Shown here: positions 44,406 to 55,740 of the stretch, in pieces
Position numbering within the stretch: the first letter of the stretch is position 1
Layout of the letters: each line of letters opens with the position of its first letter
Origin: Stropharia rugosoannulata
Lineage: Eukaryota > Basidiomycota > Agaricomycetes > Agaricales > Strophariaceae
NCBI GenBank assembly: GCA_028532985.1
Contig: JANCIK010000005.1
Span: forward strand, 124,001 to 188,000
Length of the DNA stretch: 64,000 bases
Reading direction: 5' to 3'
Position numbers and translations under genes: made by a program
The notes under the pieces: model-generated
The model's input: only the letters and a program-made list of their open reading frames with translations
Databases searched by the model: none
What the model was told of the DNA's origin: nothing

Positions 44406-46358
44406 TCAATCGAAACCCTGACTGAGCGCAGCGTCGCGTTCGGCTTTCATAGTCGCTATTAACTGACGCTGTTCCTCTATCACTTCCTCAGGCGTCTTCG
44501 CCGATGCGTGCTCCTTCAGGAACGCCTTCTTACTCTCCAGCTCTTGCTGAAGTGCGCGTATCTGCTCCTCATAGGTCTCGTCCAAGGAACTGGCCGGTTG
44601 GTACATCTGCGAGTATACCATGCTAGGAGGCATACTCATGTACGGGGGATGGACGGGTGCCATATACGCTTGCTGCACGGGCTGCCCGTTCTTCTTATGC
44701 CATTCGTCGACGCGCTCTTTAATCGCGCGCGAAGGGTCCCAAGGTATCGATGACCCGTCAGGTAGCTGTAAGCGCCCCGCCTCTGTGATGACAATCCTCC
44801 CCGCTGACAAGTCTTGCTGCCGTACGATGCACTCAGCCACCACATGTCCCGTCTGCTTGCAGTAGAAGCAGCGAGGCTCCGGGCGTTGTTGGTATTGGAA
44901 GGGCCTAGGTGGCGGTCCACCAAAACTCGGTGCGCTCATGGGCATCATGGGGGCTACTGGTTGCACAGGCACCGACATCAGTGCGGCGCGCGCAGCCATG
45001 ACATTGCGGATAATGTCCTCCAACTCTTTCTTACTCGACTCCTTTGACTTCGCCACTGTCTTCTCCACTAGCGACAAGGTATCCTTGAAGGAGGCGACGA
45101 ACCCTTTCAGGTCCTCAATCTCTCCGCGCAGCGAACCAACATCCGCGGCCTCAGTCTTGATGGCGGGCACCGGCATAAGTCCATCAGTGCTATCGCGCCC
45201 TAGGCTCAGCGTAGTGCTTGGGTTCTTGGTACGGGCCATTTGTTCCGCCATCTCGGCTACTTGTTTGAGAGGGTACATGTCCTCGGTGCGCGCTTCTACC
45301 GTCACCCCAGTAGGTGCGGTGAACTGTATATTGCGCTCAGTCAAGAACTTGTCGAACGATGCGCGCGTCGTGTAATCAATGTCCAGTTTATTAAACAGAC
45401 GATCCCTGAACCCCGCAGTGAGACTATTGGTGAAGTAAGTCACCAAGGTATGATTCGCGAGCAGGGTAGGCGCTTTCGTGAGCTTAGCGGCCTCGGCCAA
45501 GAACGCGCGCTTGAAGTCCAGCAACACCTGGAGGTCTTCCTCCGAGATGCGCTGATTCTCCTTGCAGAGCTTCTTGAGCCGCGCAATGGACCCTGTCTGA
45601 ATGCTGATCACCTCCGGGTACTCGTTGAGAATCATTTTCTTGAGCTCCGCGTACCCCTTGGTATCATAACCTGGTAAATTCTTCCACTCCTCCGCCGTCT
45701 GCATGGGTACATATTTGATTACATATCCTCTCTTCTCATCGTCCTCCGTCACCTCCGCGCGCTTAAACCAATCCTCCAGGTCCTCGAAGTACCGTGGCAG
45801 CTCATCGCGCTCTGCAGCAGGATCGAAGCTCGGCGCGCCGCGCGCACCGCGTACTGGCATGGACATATCCTTAGGCATAGTTTCTGGTTTTCGTGGGGGT
45901 GAATTCCGTTCGCTTTCTGAAAGATCTGACAAGTCTCCTTCAAATATATCTCTCGCTACGCGCTCTGCCTCACTTTCGCTATTTTCCGCCGTGCGCTGCG
46001 CGGATGTCTTAGCAGTCCCAAATACTTCCGAGAATGGAGGAGGGGTGTCTTGGGTAGCTTGGCTATCAGAAGTACCGAATGGTGCGGTTTCAAGTGTAAT
46101 ATCACCGTCCACTAATTGGTCTTCTGATTCAATGCCAGATGGTGGTCCCCAAAATCCACTAGTCCCTACTCTTAATTCCGAGTCGCTTTCGGTGAGCGCA
46201 CCTGGGATGCGCTGCGCTAATCCCTGAGTCTCGATCTGCAACTGCGCTTCCTCCCTCGCTCTTTTCTTTGCTTTTCTGTCTCGCGTCGGTGTAATTACCA
46301 ACGGCTCTACCAGCTCAGCGTTTTTCTTGCTCCTCGTGGTTCTCTCGCGTGAAGGCAC
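44406..46358 (-). CDS. gag: Gag with CCHC zinc knuckle
   Basis: 650 residues from the ATG at 46,358. The N-terminus is basic and disordered. The middle (RYFEDLEDWFKRA, WKNLPGYD, LVTYFTNSLTAGFRDRLF) resembles the capsid region of Ty3/gypsy Gag. CFYCKQTGHVVAEC near residue 520 is a CX2CX4HX4C zinc knuckle for RNA binding. The C-terminus is a glutamate- and lysine-rich helix. Gag packages the element RNA into particles. Confidence 0.92.
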   Translation of the reverse strand: MPSRERTTRSKKNAELVEPLVITPTRDRKAKKRAREEAQLQIETQGLAQRIPGALTESDSELRVGTSGFWGPPSGIESEDQLVDGDITLETAPFGTSDSQATQDTPPPFSEVFGTAKTSAQRTAENSESEAERVARDIFEGDLSDLSESERNSPPRKPETMPKDMSMPVRGARGAPSFDPAAERDELPRYFEDLEDWFKRAEVTEDDEKRGYVIKYVPMQTAEEWKNLPGYDTKGYAELKKMILNEYPEVISIQTGSIARLKKLCKENQRISEEDLQVLLDFKRAFLAEAAKLTKAPTLLANHTLVTYFTNSLTAGFRDRLFNKLDIDYTTRASFDKFLTERNIQFTAPTGVTVEARTEDMYPLKQVAEMAEQMARTKNPSTTLSLGRDSTDGLMPVPAIKTEAADVGSLRGEIEDLKGFVASFKDTLSLVEKTVAKSKESSKKELEDIIRNVMAARAALMSVPVQPVAPMMPMSAPSFGGPPPRPFQYQQRPEPRCFYCKQTGHVVAECIVRQQDLSAGRIVITEAGRLQLPDGSSIPWDPSRAIKERVDEWHKKNGQPVQQAYMAPVHPPYMSMPPSMVYSQMYQPASSLDETYEEQIRALQQELESKKAFLKEHASAKTPEEVIEEQRQLIATMKAERDAALSQGFD

Positions 46359-46523
46359 CGTTCCAAAGGATGGTCTGGCTTCTTCTGGCTCGGCGAGCGA
46401 TGAAGGCGCAGGAAATTTGCCTCGCTTGTTACTCGTCCCTGTTTTATTTGAAATTTTTGTAATTTATTGTAATAGGCGCAAGCCGTAGTTCCCGAAACAC
46501 TAATTGAGATTTCTGAACCTTCC

Positions 46524-46540
46524 CCTCGCGGTGGGCTCCA
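46524..46540 (-). other. Primer-binding site
   Basis: On the minus strand, two bases after the 5' LTR, TGGAGCCCACCGCGAGG starts with the TGG that pairs to a tRNA 3' CCA. I could not name the tRNA. Confidence 0.6.
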
Positions 46541-46542
46541 GA

Positions 46543-47750
46543 TGAGAGGTCTACTGCGTGGCTAGACTTGAAATCGCGAAACACAACACACACACACACC
46601 CAGCGGAGCGAGATCCTATCCTTTAGATCGAGCGAACGCCCTCAACTAAACGGCTAGTATAATCTTTGCTCTGCTCTGGTTCCCGGTCTGGGCGTGCGAT
46701 GCGCGCACCTCGTGTCCTCTAGTCTTTGTAATAGCAAGTAGTGCCTGCAAGTTCGTTTGTAAGGAGGGGTTTAATTCTAGTAAATCTCGGATAGAGCCCG
46801 GTTGCTAGTGGCGTGCGCTAGGCAAAATGATAAATGAAATAAGTTGTTTTAGCGAACGGCTTCGCTGCGCGCACTTCCGGGTCCGGTGACCTCGTATGAT
46901 GCGCGGAGTCTCCAAAAGTCCAACAATCCAAGACTCTCCAAAGTCTTTCACCCGGTGGTGCAGTCTCACAGTCTAAACACTACAGTGCGAGTTTCCGTAC
47001 ACGGTTGTACTGACTCCTCACTGAGCTCTCCAATTGACCCGGTGGCCAGAAGCTATCCAAAACTCCTATGATTCACAAATACTTCACAGTTAAAACCCTA
47101 ACAAAAGCTAAACACAGCCCGCTGACGGCCTGGGACAGAACCCAGCACACAGATCTAGTGGGTAGACAATTGCTTAAATTACTATAGACAAGGATACAGG
47201 TTTATATGCGATGCGCGCATGTGTACTAATGATATGGTGAAGTAAATACTAGCAACGCCGCGACCAAAGGTCCGCGATCGCATCCGGCTTCCTCTAGTGT
47301 TACAGCCCTTGGCATTCGCTGCGCGCATGTCGTTCGTTCCCTCGGGCTTTTGCGCGTCTTTTGATGCGCGCCGCCACGGTCACATGATGTGTGGACTTAG
47401 GCAAATTCTGCCTTCGCGATGCGCGCACATGAGATGCGCGCACAGCCCTTCACACCGCCCTTGGTACTCGCTCAGCTGTACTCACACCGCACTTCGCTGG
47501 TGCTTAACCGTTCTACGCCTCTTCTATCGCTCGCACGGATGACCAGACTATGCACTTTAGACTGTGCAGCTCGCTGACCGATCCCTCTCGCAATACGGTG
47601 CGTGCAGGCGCTTGTAGTCATAAAGCGCGCTGATAGCTATAGACTACGAGTCAGGCTTCACTCTAGTCCCTCTGTGTTTTCCCGCACGCAGCTATTCCAC
47701 TAACGGACCTTCTGACTGTTTACACCCGTAGCCAAAAAGCAGCCCTGTCA
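46543..47750 (-). repeat. 5' LTR
   Basis: 1,208 bases, near-identical to the copy at 31,862-33,072. In element orientation it starts TGACAGGG and ends CCTCTCA. The near-identity implies recent insertion. Confidence 0.95.
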
Positions 47751-48150
47751 ACGTATCAGCAAGCTTTTTTCTTGTACATGAGCACCGAAATATATTACAC
47801 TGTTCGCAGCTCACACCTGCAATCTATACCTATCACACTTAGACAGCCCCAAAACCCAGATCAAATACTGTATGAACTATCTGTATATCTCAGTATTTTG
47901 GCGGGGACATTTTACTGATCCGACATACTGCAATTTGTGTATAAATACCGTATTAATTATCCGCATATGACATACATCAAATCAGCAGTCATAGATCACA
48001 GTAGTTCTTCCCGGACTTATATGCTGATACATATTACTGCAAATCTTATGGGCTTCATGATGTCGCATCTGCTTACAGTATTCCATCCCGGACTATTTTG
48101 CTGATTCATACTACTGCAGATTTTAGGGGCCTCCCAAACGTCGCATCTTC
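47751..48150. repeat. Right flank of element B with ~76 bp repeats
   Basis: The first bases continue the transposase C-terminus. Two imperfect ~76 base units follow at about 48,005-48,155, each with CCCGGACT, GCTGAT-CATA, TACTGCARAT and GTCGCATCT; a weaker one precedes them near 47,910. TACTGCA and TTACAG words resemble those in 17,040-18,470. Confidence 0.5.
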
Positions 48151-49040
48151 CTTAGTGAATCATCATTTGCACACCATGTAAGTTCTCAAAACATCCAATG
48201 CGGCAATGTGCGCGCCTTATTAGCTGAGTTTCTGGTGGTTGATGAGGAAACATTTGAATGCCTACTCTTATTTGCTGGAGTCATGAAATCACAGTTCGAA
48301 GCATAGGGAGTCTTTCCTTTCTTCTGTGTGTCGACATGTTGACTACAAAGGCAATCAATACAGGGCGCATAACAGGTGTGAATTAACTGACAAATTTATT
48401 CGCGCCCACGTGTGAATAAGCTGACATAGACATGTGCGGTACCTGTGTGTGCCTGCAAACATGTTGAAACACTACTATTAAGATTTTACGAGGTCTCTTC
48501 AGGTCTCTTCCTACAGATAAGTATTATTATGTTTACAACAAACAACCACCTCCGTACTTTAGCTGTGTGGAGACTTCCGTGAGCTGCTTCCAGATCTTCT
48601 GCCGATGATGTCTTCTGCTTGTCTTCTGCCGTCGGCCTATGATTGCCTTTGTTCAACAGGAGACTCTGCAAAGATTTTGCACATAACACACCTCAGTCAA
48701 AAATCTGTAAATTATGAACAGAACAGCTTGCTTGTGGTTAGGTTCTGTGATTAACTTGGATCTACATTGAAAATGACAGGGACCTTTGCTCACCGGAATC
48801 ACGACACAACTTATATCCAAAAGTAGTTAGACTCGGATAGCTTCGGTTGCCTAAATCATTTAGGTATGATTCTCGTGAGAGGCCGAACGCTACCCTGTTG
48901 TCATCCAGATGCGTGCAAGCCAGCAAAAAAAATCTATATAAAGGAAAGGAAACGGGGTTAGTATATCCATACAACACCAGACATTCACCTTCGACGCACA
49001 TAACAAACATCCAACTAGTATTTTCTTCGCATAACACGTT
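48151..49040. other. No gene seen
   Basis: AT-rich sequence with only short frames on both strands and no recognisable repeat unit or motif. Confidence 0.5.
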
Positions 49041-49505
49041 ATGGTTGAATCCGTGGATCCATGCAGGAGGGAGAAGGGATCTCCTATCGACTTGAACGTC
49101 AATATTGAATACCTCAAACTCAAGGAAGACTGCAGCGTGGACGCGAAGCTGCGTGTGTACAATTGACAGGAGGTAGAAAAGCTATGCATTGGACCTGGTT
49201 CATGGGTTTCATTCGTCGTCGGAGCACACGCAATGCAAACCGCATCATACTTCCATTTAATGCAGGCCATGGGCGGGCCCAACCTAGAGGCGGATGTGGG
49301 AAGTGTTGTTAAATGGGAGCGGAACTGGGTCTGGTTGCGGCTCAAACCAGTTGATGAGACTGCTGCAACTGCCGAGAACTCTATTCTCTTGGTGATGCCT
49401 GTAGATTGGGTCCGCCTAGGATTTTTTTGGCGGCTTTACCACGTCATATGTCGTCCATGGCTAGAAGCTAGTAAATTCCCCCCCGAAGGCTCCTCTAATG
49501 TATAG
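49041..49505 (+). pseudogene. Possible gene relic with one in-frame stop
   Basis: A frame starting at ATG 49,041 runs to 49,505 with a single TGA at 49,164-49,166. The part after the stop includes GPGSWVSFVVGAHA and VVKWERNWVWLRLKP. There is no intron of plausible length that removes the stop. It may be a broken gene or chance. A weakly similar tryptophan-containing segment occurs in the small minus-strand frame at 57,401-57,721. The function is unknown. Confidence 0.3.
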
Positions 49506-49884
49506 TCCATTCAATGGTGAGCTCAGTAGCACAACTGGTTGGTATTGGCAGCTGAAGATGATAATATTGCAGATCTTTCTTCTCCTACTACTACCTGGAT
49601 ACAAATCTGTGTCATAGGAAAGAAGTGACTGTCAATAATATGTATATGCTTTGCTTTGTCCTAATGGGTCCCGGTCATAACTTTGAAAATTTTTATGTAT
49701 CATAGACCGGAGTATAGAGCAATATATTTTTAATCAATAATGGCCAAGTTTGAAGTTTGAAGCTCTCAGCTGGCTAACTTACTCTATGGATGCAATTTGC
49801 AGCCCTTTGGTACATGGTTATTAACTACAGTCTGTACTTGCTTCATTCATCCTGGACGGTTTTCCAAAAAAAAATTGACCTTTA

Positions 49885-51365
49885 TACTATGGGCTGCACG
49901 AGGGGTGTGCGAGCTCACAGTGATGGCCTCGTGGACTCACAGCAACAGCATGTACGTCTACCGCACACGGGCACCTACCACGTTCTCATTAAACTTACGT
50001 ACATACAGTAGTGAATCTCACATGAAATTTGCAGGTTTATCTACCTGTATATGATACACCAAATACAATGCCGCGTGTACTCACAGCAACGGGCATACGC
50101 ATTTGCAGGACCAGCTGACTGTAAATATGTTTACAGCATACTGGTGCCTACCATGTCCCCGTCTCATCCCCGCCCCTCCGATACTCAGACCAATAGGGGT
50201 CTCCAGATGGTGTTAAGTTTGCACGTCGAATACTGGTTCGTTTGGAGTGTTCTTTGGTGCGTTAGAAACGTATAAACGAGCTAAAAACGTACCAAAAAAC
50301 CGCTTTATAATGCGGTTCACCGTTCCGACGATATACAGCAATCTCTATTGGAACAGGCCCATTCCATGATCCATCCTTGTCTGCCCTAAGCCCAGGTCAG
50401 GATCCAACAAGGTAGCAGCCATCAAAACTGCCTGAGTAGAGTGAAGCCCAAGCATACAAGTAAAGTTGGGTGAGGGGGGTGGGGAAGACAAGAGTGAAGT
50501 GCAAGTGAACTTAGAGGACTTAGTCGACTTAGTGCGATATTGGATAGGCTTACATAATCAAATTATCGCACTATTTGAAGTACTTAAATGGGCATGTCAC
50601 CCACATAATGTGTATAATTTTAATGTTTGAAAATCAACAATGAAGGTGGGAAAAGTCGTTCAAGCTGGCTTTATTTCCCCACGTTGCATGGAAATTCAAA
50701 GCATGCCAGGGCATGCCAGGACATGCCAAGGCATCTCATGACATCCTAAAGTAGTTAAAGGCCCCATCAATTGATGATCTGATCGCACTTTCCTAAAGTG
50801 CCCTCCGATCAAAAGTCTTTTTCGTGATGCTCCTCCCTTCTCCAGCGCACCATGTATGGCAGAAGCTCACCTCACAATACTTATTGGCAGGCCGCTATGT
50901 AATACTCCAGGTATGTGCTCATTTACTGTACATACATACAGCAATCGGTCTCACGTGAAATTTACAGGTACATCCACCTGTATATGATATACCGTGTGCA
51001 CAGCCACAACATCTGCGCTTGCAGGACTAGGTGACTGTAATTATTACTTCTACCGTACACCGGTGCCTACCACATCCCCGTCCTGTCCCCATCCCTCCCC
51101 TACCCTTTTGTGTGTAGGGAACTAAGATCGCGATATGTATCGACAAGTTGCTATGTAAGGATGTCAGTCCGGAGTACTACAGGCAAAGGGGGTGTAATGC
51201 GGCCAAATACAGTGTGTAAATACAGCAGTGTTTCTCCCAAAATGTTTGCAGGTAGATATACCTGCACATGAAGCCCCCAGATACTGCTGCGTTGTTTCAT
51301 GGCACCAATGATAGTCTTTGCAGGTTTAGATTACTGTGTTTCAAAATGGTGTCCAACCACATAAA
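49885..51365 (+). repeat. Direct repeats of a ~180 bp unit
   Basis: Copies at about 49,993-50,181 and 50,921-51,105 share CATACAG, CTCACRTGAAATTTRCAGGT, CCTGTATATGATA, TTGCAGGAC, TGACTGTAA and GGTGCCTACCA. Partial copies lie at about 49,885-49,985 and 51,200-51,265. The units are rich in TTACAG and CTGTAA words. There is no coding support. Confidence 0.65.
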
Positions 51366-54219
51366 CTGCAGTCCATCTGCGTTGTGGTGGATCAGATCCT
51401 GGCAGTAACCGCTCTGTTAGAAAGTGAGAGCGTTCCCTGGTTGGTACAGTATTAGTCTCCCTATATAGTGTCGTGTGATCACCACTTTAGAACGTCGCTG
51501 TAGATGTATATTACTGTATTTTAGTTACTAAATTACTCTATGTTAAACCACTAATATGCGCATTGCAATGCGGGGTCCCAATCTTACGCAATGCATGGTG
51601 TATGTTATGCGCAATGCGGGGTGTAATAAGTCAGCATGGTAGGGCGCCCCTACCCTGGTTGACAATAACAAGTAAGTACTTACAAACGGATCACAAGCGC
51701 GCACTTCTACTTCCTGTACTGGAGTTGCGGTTGAAACCGACGTTACCACTTAACAGATAATTAGAAAATAGGGAGGTGGTGTACAGATCAATCCACGTAC
51801 TGAGAATTGCAAGGGCGGTGGTGAGGATGGCTTTGAAGGATAGCATTGTTTCTTTCGATGAATTGGGGGGTTTATGCGTTGTTGTAGTTGAAGGCGCTCA
51901 TAAAGGCCTCTTATACGGGATTGGGATGCGACCAGGCCAGTACGGTGAGAGTTAAAATGGCAGTACAATATGATGGATAAGGTAATTATATACTCTATCT
52001 GTGTGTGATACATTGTCATCCATAGAAAGCAGGACTATTTATAAGGTGTTATCTGGATTTATGTACATATGAATTTAGCACGTGCTTTCTATTTTCCTAT
52101 CTTACTCTACATGCAAATGATAGATCCCGGTGTAATTTCTGCACCACATAAGCGTGCATTTCCCCCTTATCAAGGTTCGTATCAAGTATTGATTTAGCGC
52201 AAGTCCCCTTTTATCTCTGGACAGACGCACGCAGTTCTACTGAAGTGAGCCTGGCGGGGACTTCGGAGATGGGCGCTGGAGCGCGAAGTATACATTCCTG
52301 CGAGCGCACGTTAATTTATTTTTGTAATCTATGGATGTTGTATCCGATGTCAAGCAAATGTGGGTAGATACGGCTCTTGTGCTATGGTCATCGAGGGTGT
52401 GGTGTGGACAATAATAAACACACACCTATGCTCTCTCTTCTCTGATTACATAGGACTGCAGCGAGGCGGAGCCCAGGGCCGTTGTGGACGTGCCGAAGAG
52501 AGTAAATGGAGCCAGTACTACTATTTACGTGCACATGGTAATGCTAACTAGCAGAAATAGCCTGTGCACGGTTTCTTCTCATAAGCATGTGGTAACGTGC
52601 ACAGTCGTGCCAAGCAAAGGTCATGCATATCACTTGCTCGGCAGCACACGGCACGGTGCAGCTGTATAATGCCACATTTCGGCGCCATGATGATGGATCG
52701 TACACCGTCATCGGCAGAGTTGAAGTCGGCGATGTAATCAGTAGATCATTTACGTCATGTGATTAGACCCGGAGCTGTATGCGACCTTGTATGCGACCTA
52801 CATATGTGCGACCTGTATGCGACCATAGTGTGACTTCATATACCACGTTCTTTGAGACCTAGTTGTATGCGAGCCAAATGCACTGACAGAAGCCACACAA
52901 ATACAACTCATATGTAACTCAAATGAGTGAATTTGGTTGTAATGTTGATTATGGTACCTTTCACATTTATAGAAGTAAAGTTGACTCGGAGGCCTACATT
53001 TTTTTAGATATCTTACATGTGTATTCTCTTACCATTAGCTTACTCAAAGGTATAACACTGCAACCATCCTTACTCTGTCATCATTTAAGATTGTTCAGAG
53101 TTCTAATCGAAGGGCACATCGGAACTAGATTTCCAAATGGATGGATATATATATATATATGAACGGGTTGAGTAAATTTCTTACCGTGTCCATTCTCTGC
53201 GCCATTTGGCAAGATAAGTTAAGCTCTAAATGTGTCTGTTGTCTATCTGATCACCTCATTTCCAGACTTGAAAATGATCAAAGTGTATGGACTCCTTGGG
53301 GAGGAAGACACCTCAGTTCAAGAAAAAATTAAATAAAGGTACATTGCTGATTAAGAAGACGAAATACATGAGTCTGGGCACTACGGACTTTTACAAATGT
53401 GGACACATGCTGGTGCTAGTAAGCAGATACAGTAGAATTGTTCTGTTCAGCATAGTAGTAAGTGAGTACTTATACAGAAAGCAGTTTAGCCATACATATT
53501 TAATTTGTATTGAATGAAGCAGAAAGGAAGAAGGACATGGTCAACGGCGTTTCACAATACGTGGAAATAAATTAGGTAAACTCTGGGACGCCGCGGCCTA
53601 GTACAGCCACAGAGCGCGGCCTAGGAAGCAGGTGCACAGTAGGTGTGTCCAACCCGCCTGTCCAACCTACATAGGATCTCGACTCAAGCTTGAATAGCCG
53701 AGAGTCTGCTCTAAGTTGCTTGGGGAGATGACATGAGTTGTGTTTGAGTGCTATGTACATTCTACTCTAGTGACCCATGCCGTACGCAGCCGTAGACTGT
53801 GGCAGCAAGCCGGTCTGCCGAGAAACACAGTTGCACCATGTATTGGTGGAGTCTACTAACAGCGCTTGTGCACAGTAGCACATGCTAGTAAGAAGCATTT
53901 GTGCACACATATTTTGTGCTAGTTGGCACTGGTACGTGCACATATGTGGTCGCATTAGGTGGTAAATGTGGGAATACCTTACAGAATCTATCCCATTGCA
54001 TCAGTGACCATGACTGCCAGCCGGACTCTACTTACCTAATCCACCCGAGGCCAAAGTAATGCTCTGCCAGTCAAATAGGTACCAGATATTGAACATAGAA
54101 GAAAGGTATTAAAAAAGAGCGTGCATGGGTATGGTTGAAAAGTGCACCAAGGGAGTGCGTGGTGATGTGATCTTATCACGGGAATGTGTGGGAATAGCTG
54201 AGTCAGAACAATGGATCAA
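51366..54219. other. Long stretch without recognisable genes
   Basis: Only short frames are found. Local features are a four-fold TGTATGCGACC-like microrepeat at about 52,780-52,830 and a short AT dinucleotide run at 53,147-53,161. Nothing else could be supported. Confidence 0.5.
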
Positions 54220-55740
54220 CGTGTTACGGTCGGGTGACGGTACCCTCTTGACTTGCACGACGTGCCTTCGTTAGGATGGATCTCAGCTATCGACGCGACA
54301 CGTCTGGTCCTTTCACCACCCAACTGGCTCCCGCTGCATCTTGTTAGGGTCAGCTGCTGGCCCACGCGTCTACCTGGGGAGGTGTTGGGCCGACCCTCTC
54401 CGATGTTCTCCGGGGCCTGGCGCAGCCCCTCTCTGGCCATGGCGCCGTGCTCGCTTCGGTATCACATCGACAGGTATGGAAACTTGCTTTCCCCCTGCCC
54501 CGTCCCGACCCTACGTGAACCTTTGCCCTGAACAAGTTCCCCTCGTCTCTCTCCCCCCCGCCAGGCACCTGTCCTGTCCCTGCGTTCCATCTGTCCTGGA
54601 GCAGACATAAATCACTATTCCCTTCGTGACGCGCGTCCGCGCTTGGCATACCTGCTTCCCTGCAACTGTCCCCCTCGCGCACGTCCCCTGGTCCCTCCCC
54701 TCCCGGCTTATCCCACCTGCAGAACGCGATCTCGATGTCCATCCTTCACCCTCTGCCTTGCAAAACTGTCCCTGTATGGCGGGCGCATCTGACTCCGTTA
54801 TACCGTGCGGCTACGAGCTGCTGCCCTGCCCACCTGTCTGTTTTTGTCGATCTCATCGTGCATCGCCGAACACGCCGTGTCTAACTAGCGCACGGTACTC
54901 TATTTCATGCGCCCAGGTGCCCTTGTGATTCGGGGCGCGCAGACACGTTCAATCACTCATCGGATTGTCGAACCTAGCTGCATGCTTCCCTCAGGTTCCC
55001 TCCCGCTGATGCGTCCGTATCTGCTCCCTTCTGCTGTCCCCTCGGGTCCACCCCCCTGGTCCGTTCGCTCCCTCCTCTCCATATTTATCTGTGGTGCCTT
55101 GCTCGCTCTCAGGAGATAGGTCTCGCGCTGGCCTCCAGCTCAGCCCGTCCCCTCCCGTTCCACGTCCAGTTGACTTCACCTTCCGTCGCGTGTTCATCGC
55201 TGCCGCATATCCGCGTGGATCTGGCACGTACCCCGCGCATACGCGTATGAGTCCGCTTCGTCCTAGCCCAGAGTAGTACCGACCACCTGCGCCCTCCTGC
55301 TTACACTATGGCACATGGACGGGCTCACTACTGATGCTGTTCCGGAAGGATACTCCAGGCTCCCTGTCTGAATCCGCCGCTGCCCCCTGCGTACACACCT
55401 CGTGGAAGGTCTGTCTGCGTCACAAAGAGGGGGCCCTTCCTGTCTGCCCTCATCCGCTCCCCTGCTGCCTGTTGCGCCAGCCACCTTGTACCACAGAATC
55501 GTGCCGCTCGCCATTTCATGAATGTGCGCCTTCGCATGATCGCCTGGTTTGTCGTGACCATGCGCTGCAATAGCCGCTGCGCGGGGGGAGTGCAGTCTCT
55601 TTCGTGTGGATCTCGCCAGCTCTCAGTGTATCTATCTGTCTATGCCTCGCTCGGGGGTGTGCAGTATACGCCTGTGTGTCTCCACACGCACGCACCCTGT
55701 ATCCTAATTCACTCCGACAGGGTGCCGCGCAGGCACGCGC
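54220..55740 (+). other. Pyrimidine-rich repeat block (possible LTR or retroelement relic)
   Basis: A C- and T-rich plus strand with many overlapping frames and no consistent domain. It starts near TGTTACGGTCGGGTGACGG, which resembles an LTR end. A segment at about 54,345-54,410 (CAGCTGCTGG ... CCGACCCTCT ... GGTCTCCGG-like) is matched by the reverse strand of 62,640-62,705. The solo LTR at 55,741 ends or interrupts it. The class is unknown. Confidence 0.4.

Larger units (their letters stand above)
31862..47750 (-). mobile_element. Ty3/gypsy LTR retrotransposon, 15.9 kb, with antisense genes
   Basis: Two near-identical LTRs (31,862-33,072 and 46,543-47,750) bound gag, protease and pol on the minus strand and three spliced genes on the plus strand. 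The LTR ends are TG...CA. The 4 base direct repeat ACGT (31,858-31,861 and 47,751-47,754) flanks it as a target duplication. A primer-binding site and a polypurine tract are at the expected places. Order RT-RNase H-integrase marks it as Ty3/gypsy. At 15.9 kb it is very long; about 6 kb between pol and the 3' LTR is occupied by the antisense genes. Confidence 0.95.

Noticed and set aside
39636..46227. Numerous plus-strand frames opposite gag and pol
   Set aside because: Shadows of the real coding frames; no TATA box, splice pattern or domain, unlike the antisense genes at 33,683-39,071.
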